A stretch of 64,000 nt of DNA from Pisaster brevispinus (lineage: Eukaryota; Echinodermata; Asteroidea; Forcipulatida; Asteriidae), in the NCBI GenBank assembly GCA_023634235.1, contig JAMKCF010000016.1:496001-560000 (forward strand). Direction: 5' to 3'. A program made the translations under genes and the position numbers. The notes beneath the pieces were generated by a model, which worked only from the letters and a program-made list of their open reading frames with translations, was not told the origin of the DNA and did no database searches. Shown here in pieces: positions 56,037 to 64,000 of this stretch; positions within the stretch are counted from its first letter, which is position 1, and every line of letters starts with the position of its first letter.

Positions 56037-57537
56037 CAAAAATAATGGCATTCCCCCATACTCACTTTCCCCTGCATCCTTTAAAAGTAATAATTCAATA
56101 TAAAAACCATTTACAAAATTTAGGTATAATTAAATTTTGGTAAATAAAAAAAAAGTGTTTTCAGCGTAGTATGGCCGTAGACAAACTGCTTACATAAATT
56201 TATGTGCTTAATGGTTAATTTCAAGTTAAATAACGACTGAAAAGTTATTTCTTTGAAAAAAACCCACCACAAAACAAACAAAACAAAAACAAGCCGGCTA
56301 AATTTAGAAATATAAGCTTTCAAACATTCAAATAAGACTTCAGCTGAACCCGAAAACTCAGCAATATCTTGTTTGATCGTTGTACTATTTGCAAAAAAAC
56401 CCCCCGTTTTTTCCCATGGTGATTCTCCCGGATTCCCCTTTGACCCCAACAGTATAGATGAATCTTCTTCAATTCACGTTATTACTATGGCGTGACTTTT
56501 GTTTTAAACTGTGAAATATTTTCCGAAGTCAATGTTGAAGTTAGTTTTGAGCTAGCTAAAAAAAAAATGTTTTAATGGTTTGTTTTTCATCAAAACATTG
56601 TTTAGCGGCGATTCTCATTACAGAGAGGGCGCCCTAATTCATTTATGTTCATACCATGTAAGCCCAAGAGGGCGCCCTAGCACTTTTACGGTCACACGAT
56701 AAGTACACAAAAGAGGCGGGGAGAGCTGAGGGGGGGGGGTCGTAACCTAGTCACAAGCAAAAACCTGTAGAACTTTTACCCACATAAAAAACTTAAATAT
56801 GGCTTTCTGTACGAGACAAAGATTTGATTAATGACAACTTTGGGTGGTTTGATGAGTAGTTGGTTGGTGATGATTGTGGTTGGGAGACGGGGGAGGTACT
56901 TAGCGAGCAACACAGAATAAGTTTGACTCCAATAACAACAAACCTTCAGTACAAATACAAGTGATTATTTATTTGTTAATTTTGTATGTAAGACTGATTG
57001 TCTAGAAATGTCACATGAAACGTAACTCTATTCAGCATATTTTGTTGTCCTTGATCGATCTAGAAATAACAAACAAAAACTCAGTTTTGTTGAATCTTTT
57101 TGTTCGGAACTGATGATCGAGCTCTGTTGTCAAAGCTTTACAAAGCTTTACAAGATGATGTTTCAAAACTTAAAACTTTTATTACGCAATTTACGCTATC
57201 TGCTGCTAACAGACAAAACATGTATAATATTTAAAGCTGTGTCAAAATGACACTTACAAAAATAAAATCAAAATAAGGCGTTTCATGTCACACAAACTCT
57301 TATCCTAGATTCGGATGCTGTAACATGCAATGTGCTGGTAAATTTACATAAGTTTAGAAATATCAAATATGCCCCCATAATTGACAACTTTGTACCTTAT
57401 GTCGTGTCTAAATTCATCACATTTCTCAACTTTAACCTCTAACATCATTATGTATATACAAATATGTTTGCCTTTAAAACTTGTTTCGTACTTTATTTTG
57501 GCGGTAACAAAAGACCCTTATGATATTTTGTGGTGTA

Positions 57538-57645
57538 TTAAGCGCAACGGACTGAAAGCTATGGTGTTTCTCATCAGCAGAGTGTGGGTTCAAGTAACGG
57601 TCAAGCAAGACACTTGAGCATTATTGCTTCGTCCTCCAGATAATA
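57538..57645 (+). mobile_element. tRNA-derived SINE
   Basis: AGCGCAACGGACTGAAAGCT, then CAGCAGAGTGTGGGTTCAAGTA looks like the anticodon and T arms of a long-variable-arm tRNA (B box GGTTCAAGTA). It is followed by GCAAGACACTTGAGCATTA and TTGCTTCGTCC, a tail I associate with deuterostome SINEs. The A-box end is weak. Confidence 0.65.
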
Positions 57646-58007
57646 AGCAAAACGAGAATCTCTAATACACTCAAGTGTCCTCTTTACATGTTTGAACTGT
57701 AAACTCTTTCTCCTCTTTTCATACTAAATCATAAATTTGGTTCAATTCGTCAAGTTGATACAATTAAAGAAATACAATTTCAAATAAAATGCAAGATTTT
57801 GACGCTGAGTCGAACCACACTTCACAGAGGTGAAAGGCAAGTAATTACATTTTTCATCAATTCATTCCACTGATACAAACATTTATCTTGATTTACAAAA
57901 TCTAATTTGAGAACTTATTCATGAGCCAACCTGGTAGTCCAATCAAAATAAGTGGATTAGCTCATGAATATGCATGTAGAGACTCACATACAGACTTGTT
58001 GTGTTTC

Positions 58008-58181
58008 TTATTCTAGCTGGGGTGATTTTGAAGCTGGTCTTGGGGAACACTTTGTAGGCGAAACAGCAACGTTGTTTGATGGTGACGGCCTACATGGTCT
58101 GACTTGAGGTAATTTACTTGGTGGAGTTTGTCGTGGACTGGCTAAGGTTTTCTCAGGACTTTTCTTACTTGGACTTGGTGC
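58008..58181 (-). CDS. cfap126: Flattop exon 4
   Basis: Acceptor CATTCCAACAG. 57 codons, then TAA at 58008-58010. It encodes a low-complexity SPSKKSPEK and TPPSKLPQ-type tail. Confidence 0.92.
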   Translation of the reverse strand, partial: APSPSKKSPEKTLASPRQTPPSKLPQVRPCRPSPSNNVAVSPTKCSPRPASKSPQLE

Positions 58182-61100
58182 CTGTTGGAATGAGGAAAAA
58201 GAGAGTTTAATAAATATGATGACTGTGTTTGAAGTGCAAGGATGAATAATGGAAGTACAAGGTGACCTTTGTCATGTGGACATTAGCAATTTAAAGATCC
58301 ATCCACTATGATTCCATACAAATATTGTTAATTTATACATCCATAGATGACAAGTATGAGCATAAAATATGTAACTTTTTATTGAAAAACATTATTGCAT
58401 TAATATAGGTTTTGGTTTATTTGGTAAAATCTGATGTAAACTTTGTCAATTTTCAATGAATGACAGGATAAAAAAGCACATAATGAGAATTCTTGTCCAA
58501 GTGAAACTGGTGTGTTTTTTTTTAGAGGGAGACTCATTTTTTTGTGATAAAAAATTGGGATAGTTACCAATGGGAGGATTTGGGGGACACTAGGTGGCAG
58601 CAGACTTACCAGGTGATTCCATTGTTCTCAGAGAATTGTGCGCAAGCTCAGAACTATGCAAACAATGGAAATTTACCTGGCAAGTCTGCTGCTACCTAGC
58701 GTTCCAAAGTCTCCCATTGCAATGTAAATTATACTGCGCTTCTACTATGCTACTTTTGTCATCTGGTCAGACAACTTTGGCTAAAGTTGATTCTAACTTT
58801 CCTTTAACTCAGTATGACCCAACAATTTTGAATCAGCCAATTTTAAATGTAAATAAACCCTGACCTGACTTGGTCACCTTTAGACTAGACTCAGTTGAGG
58901 CTGACTTTACTTATAATTTAGGTTCAAATAGAATGCTGAACCTAGTCTTGAATCAAGACCTTTCTGTTGTTTATATTCCACGATCTACAGCAGGCATACT
59001 GCACGCTACCACCCACAAACTATCACCAATAGAGGGCACTATCTCAGGACAAACTGCTATAAAACAAATCATAACAAAACCCTATCACAGAAATCAAGAC
59101 CAAATTTAGTACACCCTCTATTGGGAGTATTGAGCCATTTGGGCATCTCAAACTGTATTTAAATCGCTCCTTAAAAGTTACCTGTTTGTTTAATTGCCTG
59201 TATGCTTGTTTACCTTTATTGTTGTAAAGTGCATTGAGAATTTTGTGTGATGCGTTATATAAGTAGTGTTATTATTATTATTATTTTGGTACGTAGCACA
59301 ATGAGGGAGGGTCTCGGAACCTAGACTTTGTAGAACTGTACCTTTGTGAGTTCCTTGATTGGAGAACCAGCAGCTCTCCTCATGTAATCTTCATGTTCCT
59401 TTCTCCCTTTCACAATATTCTTAGCAGCAGGGTCAGATCGGGCCATAAATGTTGTTACATTTCCAGGGATCTTCAATGGTATATCCCAAGTTCCAACAAA
59501 CTTCCCCCATGGATTTTCTGAAGAATGGGGAACTCCATCAAGAATGTGTCCTCTGTCATTTGCAATTATTTGGGTGAAGCCGTCAAAACGAGATGGCCGC
59601 TAGAAAGAGAACAAACAATGTTTGCTGTTATGACAAAAGATATCCCATCGGTAACTACAGGTTTTCTTCTATTTTATGCAAGATTTGACTTAAGGTTTTA
59701 GATTATTGGTTCTCTACTCTGAGTTGTGTGCACTGCTGGTGTTCTCTCATGATCTCCAAATAAACTGTCTTGGCTAAACTAAGATACAATAGAAAGCAAT
59801 TTACCAACTTGTAATGGATTTTGGACACATCTTTTCAGTGAGTTTTAGTCACTCTCAAAAGACTTGTTGTGTCACAAATAAATGAACAATCACAGTAGGC
59901 ATGACTCTCAGGACTAAGCTCATAGTTGACTATAACTCATGTTTCTTACCTCTTTATACGTGTGAGGAAGCTGCCAGTTTTGGAGTCTTTTGCTATCAAA
60001 TGCTTGCTCATACTGGAATAAAAACACAGTTCATAACAATTACTTTCAGCTCTTAAATAATCTTAAACAGCATGTAAAGATGATGATTTTGCGCTATGCT
60101 CATGAACATAAGACAACATTTGACATAAAGTCTATTATTTGGTCCTGGTACAAGGTTTATTAGGAGTTGATGAGCCATCTACTGAAATCCGGATATCCTG
60201 GCTACTGTCTCGGAAAAGCATAATTGATGGGGCCTAATTCGGTGTCAGGACACTTCGTACCTTTGCCACTTCGTACCCTGGACACTTCGTACCTTTTCAA
60301 GGTGCGAAGTGACTTTGGACACTTCGTACCTTGGACACTTCGTACCTTCTCACAAGACACTTCGTACCTTCTCACGAGACACTTCGTACCTTCTCACGAG
60401 ACACTTCGTACCCTCAGGATTCAATATAATTTTTACGTGCAGAGATAATGAGATGTAAGAAACAAACAAATTGAGTTTACAAAATACGAACAAAACAAAT
60501 GTATTTTAAATAAAAGTATTCACATTTCACAATAAAAACAATTTCACAATTAAACAAAATGACAATTCGTTATGTATTTAAAAAAAATGGATAGTACCCA
60601 ATAGCATATTTACATGCCGAGAGAATGAACCAAATTAAATACAAAAACAACCAGTACACTTTTACATCAATTTCATAAAAAGCTAAAGCTGGAAAGTATT
60701 CCATATCAAATTTGCGTGCCGAGATAATGATACAGTATACAAACACAAGAATTACAAAATACGGACAAAATAAAGGTATGGGGTAGAAAATATTGCGTGC
60801 CGAGATAATGGTACATAAGAACACAAATATACAAAATACGGACAAAATAAAGGTATTTTAAAGATATTTTTAGTTAGATAATATAAGTATCACATTTCAC
60901 ATTAAAAAGGACATTCAAATAATTAAACAAAATTACAATTCATTAAGTATTATTTTGTATCTCAACGAAAATTGTATCCTTATTAAGGAATTACACATTT
61001 TACTGAAGGTACGAAGTGACTCGGCTGAAGGTACGAAGTGACTCAGCTGATGGTCACTTCGTACCCCGCCCGCGGTACGAAGTGACCAATTTGGTTACGG

Positions 61101-61303
61101 TACGAAGTGTCCCGAAGGTACGAAGTGTCCAGGGTACGAAGTGGCAAAGGTACGAAGTGTCCGACATCCATTTTATAACAACAACCAAGGTAATCTAATT
61201 AGTAATACTCGAAAAATCAATACTTGTAGTTGAAAAATCTCTACAAAATTATCAAAATACATTAGCTTTACTGTACCTGATTTGCACTGAAATGCGCTGC
61301 CAT
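58008..61303 (-). CDS. cfap126: Flattop / CFAP126, cilia microtubule inner protein (complete, 4 exons)
   Basis: Exons 61277-61303, 59950-60012, 59342-59599 and 58008-58181 join in phase 0 at every GT/AG junction and give 173 residues, close to the roughly 177 of mammals. The start MAAHFSANQ and continuation YEQAFDSKRLQNWQ are the family's conserved N-terminus. The core holds GFTQIIANDRGHILDGVP and NPWGKFVGTWDIPLKIPG. The tail is Ser/Pro/Lys-rich and poorly conserved, as in the family. Flattop binds inside axonemal doublet microtubules and acts in basal-body docking and positioning. It is divergent from eif3f across a 414-bp gap that contains a forkhead site. Confidence 0.95.
58568..58721. mobile_element. 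Hairpin MITE carrying a CTCF-like word
   Basis: CAATGGGAG...CTAGGTGGCAGCAGACT on the left pairs with AGTCTGCTGCTACCTAG...CTCCCATTG on the right. TCCATTGTT and AACAATGGA continue the stem inward. The left arm contains ACACTAGGTGGCAG (58587-58600), a near-match to the CTCF core CCASYAGRKGGC. The right arm has a weaker mirror. Confidence 0.65.
59149..59286 (+). mobile_element. LINE 3' end (CR1/L2-type), 5'-truncated
   Basis: A short frame VFKSLLKSYLFV followed by a stop resembles the C-terminus of CR1/L2-type ORF2 proteins. The tail has GTAAAGTGCATTGAGA, GCGTTATATAAG and a (TTA)n run, the usual 3' ending of such LINEs. Older LINE-like sequence may extend left to about 58860. Confidence 0.6.
59342..59599 (-). 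CDS. cfap126: Flattop exon 3
   Basis: 86 codons with acceptor TTTCTAG and donor GTACAG. It carries the most conserved part: RFDGFTQIIANDRGH and PWGKFVGTWDIPLKIPG. Confidence 0.94.
59600..59949 (-). other. Flattop intron 2
   Basis: 350 bp, GT/AG borders, nothing else seen. Confidence 0.8.
59950..60012 (-). CDS. cfap126: Flattop exon 2
   Basis: 21 codons with acceptor TTTTATTCCAG and donor GTAAGAAAC, encoding YEQAFDSKRLQNWQLPHTYK then E. Confidence 0.94.
60243..61166. mobile_element. Foldback element built from CACTTCGTACC 11-mers
   Basis: The left cluster (60243-60416) has eight CACTTCGTACC words and one inverted variant. The right cluster (about 61007-61166) has seven inverted copies and one forward. 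The outer 50 bp are near-perfect inverted repeats, including ACCTTTGCCACTTCGTACCC. The AT-rich middle contains a loose tandem repeat of about 120 bp with GTGCCGAGATAATG and AATACGGACAAAATAAAGGT. No transposase. No target duplication read by eye. It occupies most of Flattop intron 1. Confidence 0.8.
61277..61303 (-). CDS. cfap126: Flattop exon 1
   Basis: Nine codons, MAAHFSANQ, then GTACAG donor. Such a tiny first coding exon ending after S-A-N-Q agrees with the family N-terminus. Confidence 0.93.
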
Positions 61304-61717
61304 TTTGAAATACAATTTTCACTAATTTGTGGCTTGTCCAAAGCACTTCCGTAAACATAACGTGCATGCGGGAATGTGCTAGCTGGACAATGTGTGTACG
61401 GTACCGCCACAGACGTCAACAGAGAATGATGTCATGGATACGAGCATTTCAACCAATGGGAAAAGACAATCTATTAAGTGACAGCTAGTCGTTTTAAGAA
61501 AGCTGAATTGATTGGTTATCTTTGCATAATAATTTAAATATTCATAAAAATTACTTTCGACTAATCACCGATCTTTTATCATTGATTACCAACAAAGAAT
61601 AAATGAAAAGCAAAATTTGATTGGTCATTGTCGATTGCGTATTGATGGCTGGCTAGTCAAATTGTTTTCTAGAGTCACAAGAGGGCGCGCTATAAATATT
61701 AATCATCAAAAGCCAAG
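61304..61717. promoter_or_regulatory. Shared divergent promoter of Flattop and eif3f
   Basis: 414 bp separate the two start codons. On the Flattop side, GTAAACA (61351-61357) is a forkhead core and overlaps an ETS-like ACTTCCG (61345-61351). GACGTCA near 61414 and TGATGTCA near 61428 resemble CRE/ATF sites. CCAAT boxes occur as CCAAT near 61453 and as inverted ATTGG near 61511 and 61620. Forkhead control fits a ciliary gene (FOXJ1), and CCAAT boxes are common in bidirectional housekeeping promoters. Occupancy is inferred. Confidence 0.6.
61691..61697 (+). promoter_or_regulatory. TATA-like box close to the eif3f start
   Basis: TATAAAT lies only 27 bp before the ATG at 61718. A start 30 bp downstream would fall at or after the ATG, so either the leader is only a few bases long or this is not the working core element. 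Confidence 0.35.
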
Positions 61718-61832
61718 ATGGCGGCAGTTTTACCGAGGGAATGCCATGTGCATCCTGTAGTTTTGTTCAGCATCGTAGACTCTTATGAGAGAAGAAATGA
61801 CGAAGGTGCAAGGGTTATTGGAACTCTATTAG
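61718..61832 (+). CDS. eif3f: eif3f exon 1
   Basis: 38 codons plus one base, from ATG to the G before GTACGG. It ends in the family motif VIGTLLG. Confidence 0.94.
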
Positions 61833-63868
61833 GTACGGAGTATTATTTTGTATTTTCTCAAATGTTGATTTCTGAAACAAGAGAGATTTTGAGGGCCATA
61901 TGTTGGTACTCTGTCACATCACTCACCACCAGTCACTTCACGCTGCATGAGTGCATGCACAGCAGTACAGTCTTCTCATCCAAGCTCAACCGCCGTTCGT
62001 GCGCGGCGGTCTCACGGGCTGTACACGCAAATTTTCACGGAGACAACTCGACCCTGAATACGTTGTATGCTTTGTGTTTAATTGTATCAATACATATAAA
62101 TGAAAGCCTATTCAAGTCAGTTTTAATACCATGAACATGGTGGTTGATACTGACCCCTGATGTTTTGCATGTTTTTAACAATTCGTTTCCCCCCCACGTA
62201 AAATTGTTTGTTGAGATGATGATGAGAATACATCACTGGTTGGTTGAGCCTATGACCTAATACTAATGCCTATGTATTTTTCTCTTCCGTTAACATTTGT
62301 CAGAAGTGTGTGTGACAACTAAAATATAATTAATCAAAAAATGTTTAGACGAAGATAAGTTCCAACATGTCCAACCAACAATTTGAGCCTGAATGTGAAT
62401 GTGATTGTTTATTCTCCACATTTTACAAGTTAATAATTTTTTTTCTTCAGGTACAAACATCCAGGGAGTAGTTGAAATTACAAACTGTTTCTGTGTTCCA
62501 CACAATGAATCAGAAGATGAGGTAAATCAATATTCTCTTAAGTAAAAAACTACAGCTTTGTAATGATGTGCTACCAAACATTAGAAATTTTGTTTTTTGG
62601 TGCACAATTTATTGTACAAAAACTATGAACTGCTTCTGTTGTCCACAAGAAAAAAACAAAAGAAGGCAGATGATAACTAATAATAAATTGTGTAAATACA
62701 TTTCAAAGAAAAAATGTTTTTTTTCAAGATTAAGACAGTTAGTATGATTGCAAAATTCTGCAAACTGGGAATAATAGTTTCCATTAAAACACAAGTACAC
62801 AACATGTATTGACTTGCCATTTATTTAAACATCTCTCAACTTCAAATAAAATATATGTAGCAGAAGGTATTTGTATAACAATCTTAAACTATTTAATTTG
62901 TTTACATTTAGGTTGCTGTTGATATGGAGTTTGCAAAGAACATGTACGATCTTCACAAAAAAGTCAATGCAAACGAGACCATTATTGGATGGTAAGTCAT
63001 AAAAATGTTCGGGAAAAAAAGAAGAAGAAAAAAGAAGAAGACAAAAACAAATAATACTTCTTCACGGAATCTTAATTTCATAGTTTGCAAAGCATCCTAA
63101 TGGAAACATCACACCTACTTTTGTAAAGAAGACAATGAAGAAATTTCAGTTTTAGACGTGGGAGGAAAACCCCAAAGAAGGAAAACCCAATCCACATGCA
63201 AAGGATTTGGTCTGGGAATCGATCCGGGGTCCACAGAGGTGAAAGGCAGGCAAGAAACCACCGACCCTACCTGACTGAATTGTTTGTTTACCCATGTTTC
63301 GCCCCAACTTGATAATCATCCCAACTATAGTTGGGATCGCAGTAAACACAGAGCACCACCTTTCATGAATAAACTAAAAACAATAAATAGTAAGTATGAA
63401 GTGATAAAGACCACTTTATACATAGTACTTGAGAATATTTTAATTTAATTAATAAAGCATCTTATTGTCTGCAGTAGTGTCACACAGCAATCCACGCATG
63501 ATCGATCTTGGTTAATATCCTGTTGAGCTCTATGGGTGATCTCAACTATAAATGTGACACCCCAACTTTAACATCAAGTTGGGACCAGTCCCAACTATAG
63601 TTGGAACGATTGTCAAGTTGGGACGGAAGACCCATATGCTTTTCCACACCACTAAATTTTCTCAAGTAAGGTAGTATTAATGTAGTAAATGAGTTTTATG
63701 GCTTTGTGTTGATTGTCTTTTTCTTTGTAGGTATGCTACAGGCGCAGATATTTCAGATCACTCTCTCTTGATACATGAATATTATTCAAGAGAGTGTACC
63801 AACCCAGTCCATCTTACTATTGATACAACACTCACAGACTTTAAGATGTCTACCAAAGTCTGGATACG
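61718..63868 (+). CDS. eif3f: Translation initiation factor eIF3 subunit F (5' part, exons 1-4)
   Basis: Exons 61718-61832, 62451-62521, 62912-62991 and 63731-63868 join with GT/AG and consistent phases into about 134 residues. The product is eIF3f, a subunit of the 40S-bound eIF3 complex. [16 protein letters not shown] and ARVIGTLLG open its MPN domain. Further family markers are [35 protein letters not shown] and HEYYSRE. The catalytic JAMM metal ligands of active MPN proteins are not evident, as expected of the MPN-minus type. The start is short and lacks the long Ala/Pro extension of mammals. The ATG has a good context (AAGATGG). The last codon (CG-) is split, and the remaining exons lie beyond the window. 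Confidence 0.96.
61833..62450 (+). other. eif3f intron 1
   Basis: 618 bp with a T-rich tract before TTCTTCAG. An open frame continues from exon 1 into the intron but has no homology signal. Confidence 0.85.
62451..62521 (+). CDS. eif3f: eif3f exon 2
   Basis: 71 bp encoding [20 protein letters not shown] then SEDE. Phase 1 in, phase 0 out. Confidence 0.95.
62522..62911 (+). other. eif3f intron 2
   Basis: 390 bp, AT-rich, nothing else recognised. Confidence 0.8.
62912..62991 (+). CDS. eif3f: eif3f exon 3
   Basis: 80 bp encoding [18 protein letters not shown], then NANETIIG and two bases of Trp. Donor GTAAGT. Confidence 0.95.
62992..63730 (+). other. eif3f intron 3
   Basis: 739 bp, nearly half of it the transposon copy 63295-63630. 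Confidence 0.85.
63295..63630. mobile_element. Inverted-repeat transposon, TGTTCCG family, copy 2
   Basis: It starts TGTTTCGCCCCAACTTGATA and ends TTGTCAAGTTGGGACGGAAGA, flanked by CCCA on both sides (63291-63294 and 63631-63634). The 336-bp body is an internally shortened relative of 37254-37919, sharing ATCGCAGTAAAC, ATAAACTAAAAACA, AATCCACGCAT and the CCCAACTATAGTTGG palindrome. Confidence 0.78.
63731..63868 (+). CDS. eif3f: eif3f exon 4
   Basis: 138 bp from acceptor TTCTTTGTAG to donor GTAAGATT, phase 2 in and 2 out. It encodes [20 protein letters not shown], then the [11 protein letters not shown] stretch. Confidence 0.94.
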
Positions 63869-64000
63869 GTAAGATTGATCTCAAACACACTCAAAATGAA
63901 TTAGCCTGAATTCTTGCAGTCAAGAACACTTCACTTAGAAAGATGGTGTTTCGTTTTAAATGGGTTGTATAACAAACAGGTTGTAAGCAAAGACAACATT
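63869..64000 (+). other. eif3f intron 4 (start only)
   Basis: It begins GTAAGATTG and continues to the window edge. No further exon is visible. Confidence 0.8.

Larger units (their letters stand above)
54062..58007. other. Intergenic: upstream of the matrix gene, downstream of Flattop
   Basis: No gene is supported. The first few hundred bases next to exon 1 should contain the matrix-gene promoter, but no TATA box is obvious. A G14-type run lies near 54806, an AAC microsatellite at 55998-56036, two AGAGGGCGCCCTA words near 56626-56690, and a SINE at 57538-57645. A TTTATT word at 57492-57497 is one possible Flattop poly(A) signal read on the minus strand. Confidence 0.5.
58182..59341 (-). other. 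Flattop intron 3
   Basis: A 1160-bp intron. It holds a hairpin element (58568-58721) and, antisense to the gene, a LINE 3' end (59149-59286). Confidence 0.8.

Noticed and set aside
61718..62134. 138-codon frame from the eif3f ATG as a single-exon protein
   Set aside because: Homology to eIF3f stops exactly at the GT donor at 61833. The rest is intron.

Overview
The window is eukaryotic, AT-rich and intron-heavy. It looks like nuclear DNA of a marine invertebrate, probably a deuterostome such as an echinoderm. That is inferred from the gene content (a fibrillin-type matrix gene, the ciliary gene Flattop, eIF3f), intron sizes of 0.3 to 21 kb, many short inverted-repeat transposons and tRNA-derived SINEs, and frequent ACATGTAC words. 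The species cannot be fixed from the sequence.

Three host genes can be supported. (1) A minus-strand gene covers nearly the whole left and centre, from exon 1 at 53877-53986 to 3240 and beyond the left edge. Its eight exons have compatible splice phases. They encode a signal peptide, an RVKR furin-type site, a fibrillin-type N-terminal Cys module, EGF modules, a linker, calcium-binding EGF modules and one unrecognised four-Cys module. (2) Flattop (CFAP126) is complete on the minus strand in four exons (58008-61303, 173 residues). (3) eIF3f starts on the plus strand at 61718 and runs off the right edge after four exons. Flattop and eIF3f are head to head, 414 bp apart, with CCAAT boxes, CRE-like words, an ETS-like site and a forkhead site between them.

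Intron 6 of the matrix gene holds a complete, apparently young Ty3/gypsy LTR retrotransposon (17902-24438) in antisense. It has two LTRs that read as identical, an ATAC target duplication, intact gag and pol, and a C-terminal chromodomain. Gag and pol share one frame and are separated only by a UGA in a UGA-CUAG context, which points to stop-codon readthrough.

Introns 4 and 5 carry three unrelated minisatellites (48, 41/43 and 34 bp units) within 5 kb. A 31-bp array lies in intron 6. The rest of the non-coding DNA is populated by small inverted-repeat elements. They include a two-copy TGTTCCG family with 4-bp target duplications, a 1.36-kb hAT-like element with an 8-bp duplication, a foldback element built from about 17 copies of an 11-mer inside Flattop intron 1, and a hairpin element carrying a CTCF-like word in Flattop intron 3. 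SINE fragments and a LINE 3' tail are also present. No defence system, CRISPR array or operon was seen.
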